From Bacillota bacterium (GTDB lineage Bacteria; Bacillota; Clostridia; Lachnospirales; WQUN01), in NCBI GenBank assembly GCA_009782085.1, contig WQUN01000136.1, positions 1-11,862 of the forward strand: a stretch of DNA of 11,862 nt. The letters are read 5' to 3'. Each line of letters opens with the position of its first letter. Position 1 is the first letter of the stretch. The notes below the pieces were generated by a model. It saw only the letters and a list, made by a program, of their open reading frames with translations, was not told where the DNA came from and did not search any database. A program made the translations under genes and the position numbers. Below are positions 1-6,780 of the stretch, piece by piece.

Positions 1-121
1 ATTGTAGTTTTTTATGCTTGGATTCTTGGAGGAACGTTTACTGTGACCTGCTTTTCAAATCCGCGGGTTATTTGGCTTCTGAGTTTCCGAGGGAACTTTA
101 ATTAAGTGCGGAGGAAACAGC
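1..121. other. Left edge, unassigned AT-rich sequence
   Basis: Two + strand frames are open from the window edge, one ending at TAA 103-105 and the other at TAA 99-101. Either could be the C-terminus of a gene lying mostly outside the window, but neither peptide is recognisable. The ribosome binding site of the 35-codon ORF lies at 110-117. No clear promoter, terminator or RNA structure was seen. Confidence 0.3.
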
Positions 122-229
122 ATGAACATAGATTATTCGAAGTATTATTGGAGAAACAGCTTAATTGCGCTACGTCAGCCCTTAGAAAGTGACTGGGAAT
201 TGGTTATACATAACATGTATGATAGATAG
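122..229 (+). CDS. 35-aa small ORF, possible remnant of a GNAT acetyltransferase N-terminus
   Basis: A complete 36-codon frame begins at an ATG preceded by a very good ribosome binding site (GGAGGAAA at 110-117) and ends with TAG 15 bases before the next gene. The predicted peptide starts MNIDYSKYYWRN and contains a YYW...LIALR...ESDWE pattern. From memory, this resembles the first beta strand of GNAT N-acetyltransferases, which often begin with a YYW(Q/K)-x-x-x-(I/V)-RLR-x-x-x-PEDWE pattern. The rest of the GNAT fold, including the acetyl-CoA loop, is absent in any frame, since the Uma2 gene follows directly. It may be a truncated acetyltransferase remnant or a real small protein. The surrounding 240 bases are more AT-rich than the genes downstream. 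The resemblance is an impression, not a search result. Confidence 0.4.
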   Translation: MNIDYSKYYWRNSLIALRQPLESDWELVIHNMYDR

Positions 230-244
230 AAAGGAAGATATGGC

Positions 245-838
245 GTGCCAATACTCGCTGAACAGTTAGAGCGCGAAAAATATTATACCTACGAGGACTG
301 GCTCAATTTTGACGACGGCGTGCACGCCGAGATAGTCGACGGGCGTATATATATGATGGCGGAGCCTTCGCAAAGGCATCAGGAGATACTGATGGAGCTT
401 GGGACTCAGTTTCACACATTTTTAAGAGGCAAACCATGCAGGGTATTTCCCGCGCCTTTTGGAGTGAAGCTGTTCAAAAACAGGCATACGATCCTTGAAC
501 CCGACTTGTCGGTGGTTTGCGACCGCTCGAAGCTGAATGGCAAAATCTGCGACGGCGCGCCGGATCTGGTCGTGGAGATTCTGTCGCCCTCCACGTCGGG
601 CTATGACAAGATAATAAAGCTCAACCAATACCTTCAGGCCGGCGTGAAGGAATATTGGATCATAGGCCCGGAGGACAGCACCGTCACGGTCTGCACGCTG
701 GAAAACGGTAAATACGTGGTCGGCGGATATATATACCCGAATGAGACCGGCGAAACGGTTGTCCCCGTCAAGGTCCTGCCCGGCCTGGAGATCGATTTGC
801 GGCAGGTATTTGAGCCTGAGCAAGGAGAGACTATATGA
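245..838 (+). CDS. Uma2 family (DUF820) putative endonuclease, copy 1
   Basis: A 197-aa protein of the Uma2/DUF820 family, which has a PD-(D/E)XK nuclease-like fold; the substrate and biological role of the family are largely unknown. Visible family features are an N-terminal YEDWL segment, AEIVDG near residue 28, EPDL at 85-88, VVEILSPST at 109-117, DK..K at 121-125, and QYLQAGVKEYW at 128-138. The EPD, VEIL and K positions match the acidic and lysine residues of the nuclease core. The start is taken as GTG 245, with AAGGAAG at 231-237 as ribosome binding site; this aligns with the N-terminus of the second copy at 2221. An ATG at 240 is in another frame. The end overlaps the Nudix gene by 4 bases (ATGA), so the two are probably translationally coupled. 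Family assignment is firm; activity is inference. Confidence 0.9.
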   Translation: MPILAEQLEREKYYTYEDWLNFDDGVHAEIVDGRIYMMAEPSQRHQEILMELGTQFHTFLRGKPCRVFPAPFGVKLFKNRHTILEPDLSVVCDRSKLNGKICDGAPDLVVEILSPSTSGYDKIIKLNQYLQAGVKEYWIIGPEDSTVTVCTLENGKYVVGGYIYPNETGETVVPVKVLPGLEIDLRQVFEPEQGETI

Positions 839-1293
839 CCGGCTACATCGCCGACATGCGGAGGAAAATCGGGCACGACAGGCTCATCTTCGTCGGGGCC
901 AGCGTTTTCGTGTACAGAGACGGCAAGGTGCTGCTGCAGAAGCGCAAAGACAACCGTTGCTGGGCGAAGCACGGCGGCGCCGTCGAAATAGGCGAGGAGG
1001 TCGAGGACGCGGCGAGGCGCGAGCTTAGGGAGGAAACCGGCCTCGTGGCCGGAAACCTCGAGCTTCTGGGGATTTTCTCGGGAGAGGATATGCTGTATAC
1101 CTACCCGAACGGCGACGAGGTCTATATAGTCGACGCCGTGTACATCTGTTCGGAGTTTTCCGGGGAACTCCTGCCGGAGACGGACGAGACGTCCGAGTTA
1201 AGATGGTTCGACATCTACGGCATCCCGGACGAAATCAGCCCGCCGGACAGGAACGCGCTGAAAAAGTTCCTCGGGCATATCACGAAATACTGA
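835..1293 (+). CDS. Nudix hydrolase
   Basis: A 152-aa protein of the Nudix superfamily, which hydrolyses nucleoside diphosphates linked to another moiety using divalent metal. A complete Nudix box (GX5EX7REUXEEXGU) runs from about residue 48 (GAVEIGEE) to 70 (RELREETGL), with all catalytic glutamates present. A W-A-K-H-G-G lead-in resembles the usual W.lPGG segment. Its length is typical for a single-domain Nudix enzyme. The substrate cannot be read from sequence; house-cleaning of oxidised or non-canonical nucleotides and nucleotide-sugar hydrolysis are both possible. The start ATG 835 overlaps the upstream stop and has AAGGAGAG at 822-829. The SIMPL gene follows after 33 bases. Confidence 0.92.
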   Translation: MTGYIADMRRKIGHDRLIFVGASVFVYRDGKVLLQKRKDNRCWAKHGGAVEIGEEVEDAARRELREETGLVAGNLELLGIFSGEDMLYTYPNGDEVYIVDAVYICSEFSGELLPETDETSELRWFDIYGIPDEISPPDRNALKKFLGHITKY

Positions 1294-1326
1294 ATGCATT
1301 GAATATTTTTATAAGGAGAGATTCAA

Positions 1327-2112
1327 ATGAAAAACTTCAAACCGGCCGTCCTGGCTGTAGCCGGGCTTTCGGCCGCGACATTGCTGGGAGTGGGGCTGAT
1401 GAACATGGGCATCCTGAAACCCGGCGGCGCTGGCGCGTCAAACGCCGTTTACGCCGCCGAAACCTCCGCCGCGCCGGGCGCCGGCAAGGGCGAGATAAAC
1501 GTGAGCGGCACGGGCTCGGTCAACATCAATCCCGACGTGGCCTATATGTCGCTGGGCGTCAGTACGCAAAACGCGGACGCGAAGGACGCGATGGACGAGA
1601 ACAGCCGGCTTATCGCGGCCGTCATCGGGGCCGTGAAGGCCGCCGGCGTCGCCGAGAAGGACATCAGGACCGACGGCTTTTCCATGTATCCCACGTACGA
1701 CTACAGCAACGGCGTGAACAATATCACCGGCTATTCCGTCAGCAACAACGTGACGGTGACCGTGCGGGATATCGCGTCCGTCGGGGCGGTGCTCGGCGCG
1801 GCGGCGGACGCCGGCGCGAACGTGGCCGGCGGGGTGCAGTTCGGTGTGCTGGACAACAGCGCGGCCTACAACGACGCGCTGGCTTTGGCTATCGAAAACG
1901 CCGCCGGCAAGGCCCGGACCATCGCCAAGTCCCTGAACCTTTCCATCGGCAGCCCGGTTTCGGTGACGGAGTCAAGCGGCGGCTACCCCGCGCCGCTGTA
2001 CACCGGCGCGCTCAACAGCTCCGTGGCGAACGCCGCGGGGAACGTGCCCGTGCAGACCGGAAAGTTGACCGTAACCGCGAACGTGTCCGTGACGTATGAG
2101 TATGCGCGGTAG
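1327..2112 (+). CDS. SIMPL domain-containing exported protein (DUF541)
   Basis: A 261-aa protein with a short basic N-terminus (MKNFKP), a hydrophobic segment at about 7-29 and an AVYAAE stretch near 41-45 that could be a signal peptidase I site, so it is probably secreted or anchored outside the membrane. Residues from about 55 to the end match the SIMPL/DUF541 family: GEINVSGTGSVNINPD at the start of the domain, a DIRTDGFSMYP segment near 112-122, TGYSVSNNVTVTVRD near 134-148, and the final strand LTVTANVSVTYEY. The molecular function of the family is not established; members have been described as periplasmic or outer-surface proteins linked to stress tolerance. The ribosome binding site is AGGAGAG at about 1314-1320. 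An Ala/Gly-rich linker (residues 31-54) separates the hydrophobic segment from the domain. Confidence 0.88.
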   Translation: MKNFKPAVLAVAGLSAATLLGVGLMNMGILKPGGAGASNAVYAAETSAAPGAGKGEINVSGTGSVNINPDVAYMSLGVSTQNADAKDAMDENSRLIAAVIGAVKAAGVAEKDIRTDGFSMYPTYDYSNGVNNITGYSVSNNVTVTVRDIASVGAVLGAAADAGANVAGGVQFGVLDNSAAYNDALALAIENAAGKARTIAKSLNLSIGSPVSVTESSGGYPAPLYTGALNSSVANAAGNVPVQTGKLTVTANVSVTYEYAR

Positions 2113-2220
2113 AGGCGAACTGTTATCGTCATCGGCAAATGTTTTCCGCGTCCGGCACAGAACAGACGCCGCCGGGCGGGTGTGGGCAAACGAACCGATA
2201 CGGCGGAAGGACTGACTTGT

Positions 2221-2847
2221 ATGGCGATACCCGCGGATCGATTGGAACGCGAAAGGTATTATTCTTTTGAGGACTGGCTCGATATGGACGAGAGCGTCCG
2301 GGCCGAGCTTATAGACGGCCGCCTTTATATGATGGCGCCGCCCAGCCGATGGCACCAGTATGCTGCGGGGGCTATCTACAGGCAGTTGGGGAATTTTCTC
2401 GAAGGAAAGCGGTGTGAAGTTTATTTTTCACCGTTTGGCGTGCGGCTGTTCGCAAACAAGGACACTGTTTTTGAGCCGGACATAATAATGGTCTGTGACC
2501 CGTCCAAGCTGAACGACAGAGGCTGCGACGGCGCGCCCGACCTGATCGTCGAAATCCTGTCCCCGTCCACGGCGGGCCATGACAAGTTCAAAAAGTTCTA
2601 CCAGTACCTCCAGGCGGGCGTTAGGGAGTATTGGCTCGTGGACCCGGAGTATAAAACCGTTACGGTCCACACCCTGAGCGAAGAAAACGGCAGCAGGTAC
2701 GTGACCGACGAGTATTTTTATCCGGACGTAACGGCGGTGCCCGTTGGCGTTCTGCCGGGATGCGGGATCGAACTGAAAAAGGTGTTCCAACCGCCGGTTT
2801 CCGGGACGCAAACGGGCGAACGGCCGTCCGATACGAACCTCGATTAA
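2221..2847 (+). CDS. Uma2 family (DUF820) putative endonuclease, copy 2
   Basis: A 208-aa paralogue of the gene at 245-838; both proteins align over nearly their whole length without large gaps. Shared landmarks here are YYSFEDWL near 13-20, AELIDGR at 28-34, FEPD at 84-87, CDGAPDL near 102-108, IVEILSPST at 109-117, DK..KK at 121-125 and QYLQAGVREYW at 128-138. The C-terminus has a polar tail ending TGERPSDTNLD that copy 1 lacks. ATG 2221 is preferred over the in-frame GTG at 2182 because GGAAGGA lies at 2205-2211 and because the resulting N-terminus aligns with copy 1. The two copies are clearly diverged at nucleotide level, so this is not a recent duplication. The role is unknown; a DNA nuclease activity is inferred from family fold only. 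Confidence 0.88.
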   Translation: MAIPADRLERERYYSFEDWLDMDESVRAELIDGRLYMMAPPSRWHQYAAGAIYRQLGNFLEGKRCEVYFSPFGVRLFANKDTVFEPDIIMVCDPSKLNDRGCDGAPDLIVEILSPSTAGHDKFKKFYQYLQAGVREYWLVDPEYKTVTVHTLSEENGSRYVTDEYFYPDVTAVPVGVLPGCGIELKKVFQPPVSGTQTGERPSDTNLD

Positions 2848-2850
2848 AAT

Positions 2851-2872
2851 CTTCACAGTCACGCCTGTGAAG
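2851..2872. other. Perfect 8-bp inverted repeat after the second Uma2 gene
   Basis: CTTCACAG, a 6-base loop, then CTGTGAAG form a perfect hairpin starting 4 bases after the Uma2 stop codon. There is no following T tract, so a classical intrinsic terminator on the + strand is not supported. It could be a Rho-associated 3' end, an mRNA-stabilising stem, or a protein-binding dyad. Confidence 0.5.
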
Positions 2873-2915
2873 TAGTAATCTGAGATTCGTATTATACCGG
2901 ACAGTCATAAAAAAT

Positions 2916-2945
2916 TTGCGGGGAACGGTCTTGACCGCTCCGCAA
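2916..2945. other. 30-nt hairpin directly upstream of the ComB-like gene
   Basis: TTGCGGGG pairs with CTCCGCAA (8 pairs including one G-T wobble), an AA bulge follows, then CGGT pairs with ACCG around a CTTG loop. On the + strand the structure ends 5 bases before the GTG start at 2951. On the minus strand it is followed by a T6 tract (the A run at 2909-2914 on +), giving the shape of an intrinsic terminator for minus-strand transcription, yet no minus-strand gene is supported nearby. It may instead modulate translation of the downstream gene. Confidence 0.5.
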
Positions 2946-2950
2946 TACGG

Positions 2951-3673
2951 GTGACCTTTTTGCGGATCAACGTCTACAGCCTCATAGAGGGAGCGAAAAA
3001 AGCGCGCGGCGTCGCCGTAATCATCGATGTTTTCCGCGCGTTTTCCTTTGAGTGCTATCTGGCGCGCAACAACGCCGAAAAGATCATCCCCGTCGCGTCG
3101 AAAGAACTGGCTTACGAGCTGAAACGGAAAAACCCGGACTATATCCTGGCCGGCGAGCGGCGGGGCGTCATGCTGCCGGGCTTCGACTTCGGGAATTCGC
3201 CCGCGCAGATCGAAAACGTGGATTTTACGGGCAAAACCGTGGTGCATACGACCAGCGCGGGGACCCAGGGGCTGGAGAACGCCGTGAACGCCCGCGAGGT
3301 GCTGACAGGGAGCCTTTGCAACGCCGGGGCGATCGCGGAGTATATCAAACGCTACCGCGCGGGGGAGGAAATCTCCCTTGTCCGCATGGGGAACGACGGT
3401 ATCCTGCCGGCCGAGGAGGACGACCTTTGCGCCGAATACTTAAAAAACCTGCTGGAGGATAAAAAGACCGACATTTCGGAACGGATAGAGCGGCTGAAAA
3501 CGACGGGCGGCGAGAGGTTCTTCGACGCGGCGCGCCAGGATGTTATGCCGGAGCGCGATTTCTTTTTGAGCACGGCGATTGATAAATTTGACTTTGTGCT
3601 GCGGTTTAAGTACGATAGCGACGGTCTTGGATATATAAGCAAGATTGATATAAACCCGAAGGGACTGATTTAA
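2951..3673 (+). CDS. 2-phosphosulfolactate phosphatase family protein (ComB-like)
   Basis: A 240-aa protein of the ComB family, Mg-dependent acid phosphatases named for the coenzyme M pathway enzyme that dephosphorylates 2-phosphosulfolactate. The family is widespread in bacteria that make no coenzyme M, so the real substrate here is unknown. Visible motifs: VAVIIDVFRA at 21-30 (family VVIDVLRAT), GERRG at 68-72, PGFDFGNSP at 76-84, and TTSAGTQG at 100-107 (family T.NGT). Length fits the family. The start is uncertain: GTG 2951 has no convincing ribosome binding site, whereas TTG 2960 has GGGTGA at 2949-2954 and gives an N-terminus (RINVYS) starting where family members usually do. The stop TAA shares its last A with the prfB ATG, so both genes are probably one transcript. 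Confidence 0.85.
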   Translation: MTFLRINVYSLIEGAKKARGVAVIIDVFRAFSFECYLARNNAEKIIPVASKELAYELKRKNPDYILAGERRGVMLPGFDFGNSPAQIENVDFTGKTVVHTTSAGTQGLENAVNAREVLTGSLCNAGAIAEYIKRYRAGEEISLVRMGNDGILPAEEDDLCAEYLKNLLEDKKTDISERIERLKTTGGERFFDAARQDVMPERDFFLSTAIDKFDFVLRFKYDSDGLGYISKIDINPKGLI

Positions 3674-4807
3674 TGTTATTTTTGGACGAACTCCTGCAGT
3701 CTCTGTCCGTCTACAACAAGAAACTCGAGGAAATGGGGGCTTCACTTTGACGTCGCCGGCGCGCGCGCAAAGGCGGCCGAGCTGGAGGAGCTGACCGCCT
3801 CGCCCGAGTTCTGGGGCGGGGACAACCAGGAAGAGAGCCAGAAGATCCTGCAGCGCATAAAGCAGCTCAAAAACAAGATCGAAAAATTCGAGAGGCTGAA
3901 AACGAAGTACGACGACGCCGTGACCCTCTGCCAGCTGGGAAACGAGGAGAACGACGGGGACATCGCCCGGGAAGCCGGGGAAACGGCGGACGCTTTCCTG
4001 AAAGAGTACGAGGAAATGCGCATCGCCACGCTGCTCTCCGGCGAGTACGACCGGAACAACGCCATCGTCACCCTCCACTCCGGCGCTGGCGGCACGGAGT
4101 CCTGCGACTGGGTGCAGATGCTTTTGCGCATGTACACGAAATGGGCCGAAAAAAACGGCTACACCACCGAGATACTGGACATTCTCGACGGCGAGGAAGC
4201 CGGAATCAAGTCCGTCACCTTCCAGGTAAACGGCGAGAACGCCTTCGGCTATATGCGCAGCGAAAAGGGCGTGCACAGGCTCGTGCGCATCTCGCCCTTC
4301 GACGCGTCCGGCAGGCGGCATACGTCCTTCGCCTCCTGCGACGTCATGCCGGAGCTCGACGACGACGTGGGCATAGAAATCAATCCCGACGATTTGAAGG
4401 TGGACACCTACCGCTCCAGCGGCGCGGGCGGCCAGCACGTCAACAAGACCGAATCCGCCATACGCATAACCCACAGGCCCACGGGCATCGTCGTGGCCTG
4501 CCAGAACGAGCGCAGCCAGTTCAAGAACCGCGACGTGGCCATGAAGATGCTCCGCGCCAAGCTCTACGAGCTCAGACAGGAGGAGCAGATGAACAAGCTC
4601 ACCGGCATACGCGGGGAAGTCCGCGACATCGCCTGGGGGAGCCAGATACGCTCCTACGTGTTCTGCCCGTACACCATGGCCAAGGATCACCGGACGAACG
4701 CGGAGATAGGGAACATACAGAGCGTGATGGACGGGAATATAGATATGTTTATGAATGAGTATTTGGTTTGGAGGAGCAAAGAGAACAGCGGGGACGGGGA
4801 GAATTAA
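3673..4807 (+). CDS. prfB: Peptide chain release factor 2 (programmed +1 frameshift)
   Basis: RF2 recognises UGA and UAA stop codons in the ribosomal A site and triggers peptide release. The gene is split: a 25-codon first frame (MLFLDELLQSLS... ending EMGASL) stops at TGA 3748-3750, and the rest is in the +1 frame starting GAC at 3749. Joined, it gives 377 aa, the normal RF2 size. The second frame opens with DVAGARAKAAELEELTASPEF, the typical RF2 helical domain, which is lost if the gene is started at a later codon such as GTG 3920. Key motifs in the joined protein are SPF at about 207-209 (stop codon recognition) and GGQ at about 252-254 (peptidyl-tRNA hydrolysis). Start ATG 3673 overlaps the preceding stop (TAATG) and has AAGGG at 3659-3663. 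No frame damage is seen beyond the programmed site. Confidence 0.96.
3735..3751 (+). promoter_or_regulatory. prfB programmed +1 frameshift site
   Basis: GGGGG at 3735-3739 can pair with 16S rRNA as an internal Shine-Dalgarno element, followed by the slippery codon CTT (3745-3747), the in-frame stop TGA (3748-3750) and C3751. This is the conserved CTT-TGA-C context at which low RF2 levels allow the ribosome to slip +1, giving autoregulation. In E. coli three bases separate the G run from CTT; here five bases do. Confidence 0.92.
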
Positions 4808-4826
4808 GGGTAATTCGGGGAGTGCG

Positions 4827-4855
4827 TTGGCGAAGATGCCAATAATGATTATTTT
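4827..4855 (+). promoter_or_regulatory. Possible promoter for the ATPase/TOPRIM pair
   Basis: TTGGCG (4827-4832), a 17-base spacer and TATTTT (4850-4855) form a plausible but imperfect sigma-70/sigma-A type promoter, 17 bases before the ATPase start. The first half also forms a weak 5-6 bp stem (GTTGGC with GCCAAT) ahead of a T-rich stretch, so the same bases could instead weakly terminate prfB transcription. Confidence 0.3.
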
Positions 4856-4872
4856 CTACAGGGTGGATATTT

Positions 4873-6099
4873 ATGATACAATCATTGGTCATACAAAATT
4901 TCAAAGCAATTAAGCATCTGGAACTTGAATTCACGCCATTCACCGTTTTGATTGGCGGCAATTCCTGCGGGAAAAGCTCCGTGCTGCAAGCGCTGGATTT
5001 AGTTCGCGCTTTTGCCACCCGGGATATTGATGAATATCTTCAGCATGAACGCGGATGGTTGATTGACGATATAAGATCGCAATTCAATGATAAGCCGGTT
5101 TGCATCGATATCCGACTAAGATTGAATATTAATGGAACTTCCCAAAATATTTCTTGGGTATTTACCATTGATAAAAAGGCCGACAAGATTTTTACTCAGG
5201 AGTTTTTCTTTAATCGTAATACAAATAAATACATTTTGAGGCGTGGCTTTACTGAACAACGTACTGAAAAACCCATTCTGGAAAATACGGAAAAATTTTT
5301 ATTGAAATCGTCGTATTTAAAACTTATTGACGAGAACGATCCACAGACGGGGTTCCCCGAAGAACTACGCGCTGTGAAGAAGTTTTTCACGCAGTCCAGC
5401 AGTTATGAGCTCTTAACGCCTGATCGGATGCGCGAAAAGAGCAGCCGGGGAGAAGTCAGGGATATTGGCATGGGCGGGGAAAAACTTGCCGCGTATATCA
5501 ACAGCATGTCTGCCGGCAATAAAAGCAAGCTGAACAGGATGTTTTCCGAATTTGTAGGCTATCCCGCAAAAACAACCACCGAGACAAAGCGGCCGGGTTG
5601 GGTGGATTTATTTATCAGTGAGAGCTTTCCCGAAAATAAGGCGAAAATCAAAGCGTCCCATATAAGCGACGGTTCTCTTCGTTTGCTTGGGTTGATTGCG
5701 GCTTCGCTTCCGGAGGAAAAAATCAAACAGGCAAAACTGTCAGATTCGGGTATCAATATGCCTGATTCCGGGTTTATCCTTCTTGACGAAATTGAGGACG
5801 GAATCAACCCTTATCTGACTGAAAAAGTAATTGCGTTACTGCGAACGGTCATCTCAGAGTATAACAAACAAATTATTATCACAACTCACAGCCCGGTTAT
5901 GTTAAACCATTTTGATCAAAAAGAGATTATCTTTATGTGGCGGGACAGTGAAGGGCAGATACAGGCAAAGCCGATGTTTGCCACAGAAGGAATGCGGGAT
6001 ACCCTTGACTGCTTTAATCCGGGTGAGGTGTGGCTTAACTATTCAAAAGACGAGATTTTGGACCTGATTAATCCCTCTCAAAAGGAGGAGCAGAATTGA
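4873..6099 (+). CDS. AAA family ATPase, RecF/OLD-like (candidate anti-phage defence)
   Basis: A 408-aa ABC/SMC-type ATPase of the AAA_21/OLD-like class. Motifs in order: N-terminal strand SLVIQNFKAIKHLELEF (4-20), Walker A GGNSCGKSS (28-36), a middle region of about 220 residues, an ABC signature-like SDGSLRLLGL (265-274), Walker B FILLDEIEDG (301-310, with D305 and E306), and an H-loop ITTHSP (336-341). All ATPase residues appear intact. There is no nuclease or TOPRIM domain in this protein; the partner encoded immediately downstream supplies one. This is the split ATPase/TOPRIM layout of PARIS and AbiL-like systems, whereas Gabija GajA and OLD carry both in one chain. Start ATG 4873 has GGGTGGA at 4861-4867. 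Codon and base use are clearly more AT-rich than prfB upstream and the pseudouridine synthase downstream, consistent with horizontal transfer. Defence function is inference. Confidence 0.88.
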   Translation: MIQSLVIQNFKAIKHLELEFTPFTVLIGGNSCGKSSVLQALDLVRAFATRDIDEYLQHERGWLIDDIRSQFNDKPVCIDIRLRLNINGTSQNISWVFTIDKKADKIFTQEFFFNRNTNKYILRRGFTEQRTEKPILENTEKFLLKSSYLKLIDENDPQTGFPEELRAVKKFFTQSSSYELLTPDRMREKSSRGEVRDIGMGGEKLAAYINSMSAGNKSKLNRMFSEFVGYPAKTTTETKRPGWVDLFISESFPENKAKIKASHISDGSLRLLGLIAASLPEEKIKQAKLSDSGINMPDSGFILLDEIEDGINPYLTEKVIALLRTVISEYNKQIIITTHSPVMLNHFDQKEIIFMWRDSEGQIQAKPMFATEGMRDTLDCFNPGEVWLNYSKDEILDLINPSQKEEQN

Positions 6100-6767
6100 T
6101 CCAGGTATTCATGTGTTGTGAAGGCGTCACGGATTTTGAGCCGATATGCGCGTTCATGAGAAAAGCCGTCTGTTATCCTGAAATTGATGTCATAAGGAAA
6201 ACCCAATCAGAATTGCGCAATGAAACCTATTTGCTTGACAATAGGCGTGGGATTCATGCGGGTTATACTTTCGTTGACCGATTGGCTATGACCGCAAAAA
6301 AAGCCAACTGCAAACATATCGCATATCATCAGGATGCCGATGGCAGTTATGCCGATGTTTATAAGAATGTCACAGAATGGCTTTCCAAGTATGCAGGTAC
6401 ATATTTTTGTCTTGCCATCGTGCCAAAAGAAATGGTCGAAAGCTGGCTGTTAGCCGATAAACAGGCTTATGCCGCTGTTTTCGGAAGCGAGCCGAAACGT
6501 CCGGCCCTCCCGAAAGAACCTGAAAAGATATGGGGTAAAGATAATGATTCTAAAAGCAATTATCCCAAAAATGTCATGAGACGCGTTTTAGAGCAATATC
6601 GCAAGAGGCCGCATAGGGAGATTCGAGAGATATACACCGAAATCGCGGAGCAAAGCAATATAGACACTCTCAAAACTCGCTGCCCTGTCAGTTTTGCTCG
6701 TTTTTATGACGATTTACAAGGTTTTATGTCAACGGTAACTAATGGAGGTACACATGCACACAGTTAA
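6096..6767 (+). CDS. TOPRIM-like, DUF4276-like partner protein (candidate defence effector)
   Basis: A 223-aa protein whose start TTG 6096 overlaps the ATPase stop (TTGA) and lies 5 bases after a perfect AAAGGAGGAG ribosome binding site (6081-6090). Visible motifs fit a TOPRIM-like metal site: CEGVTD at 8-13 after the first strand (E9 the catalytic acid), YHQDADGS at 77-84 (DxD, D80 and D82), and VESWLLAD at 114-121, an ExW-LLAD motif recalled as typical of DUF4276. A lysine/proline-rich stretch with IWGKDN follows near 145-150. TOPRIM domains cut or rejoin nucleic acids using Mg; in two-gene defence systems such a protein is typically held or activated by the ATPase. Tight coupling implies balanced expression and a complex. 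Same AT-rich composition as its partner. The exact family (DUF4276 versus RloB or DUF4435) is not certain. Confidence 0.75.
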   Translation: MIQVFMCCEGVTDFEPICAFMRKAVCYPEIDVIRKTQSELRNETYLLDNRRGIHAGYTFVDRLAMTAKKANCKHIAYHQDADGSYADVYKNVTEWLSKYAGTYFCLAIVPKEMVESWLLADKQAYAAVFGSEPKRPALPKEPEKIWGKDNDSKSNYPKNVMRRVLEQYRKRPHREIREIYTEIAEQSNIDTLKTRCPVSFARFYDDLQGFMSTVTNGGTHAHS

Positions 6768-6780
6768 ATGCTCCAAATAA
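6744..6780 (+). other. Orphan Shine-Dalgarno and 8-codon mini-ORF over the gene junction
   Basis: GGAGGT (6744-6749) sits 4 bases before an ATG (6754) that opens an 8-codon frame, MHTVKCSK, ending at TAA 6778-6780. This overlaps both the end of the TOPRIM gene and the start of the pseudouridine synthase, whose ATG 6768 is 18 bases from the same element. It may be a coupling leader or a scar from insertion of the pair. Confidence 0.35.

Noticed and set aside
206..220. ATACAT-AAC-ATGTAT dyad before the first Uma2 gene as an operator
   Set aside because: It is short, AT-only in most positions, inside the small ORF, and could easily arise by chance.
2890..2895. TATTAT as a -10 element for the ComB-like gene
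   Set aside because: No acceptable -35 element lies about 17 bases upstream, so the promoter is not supported.
3440..4690. A 416-codon minus-strand open frame opposite prfB
   Set aside because: It lies antisense to a clearly conserved release factor, its peptide is His/Val/Leu-rich with no motif, and it is explained by GC-rich codon use in prfB.
3920..4807. prfB as a truncated gene or a pseudogene because of the TGA at 3748
   Set aside because: The TGA sits in the conserved CTT-TGA-C programmed frameshift context and both frames encode RF2 sequence without gap.
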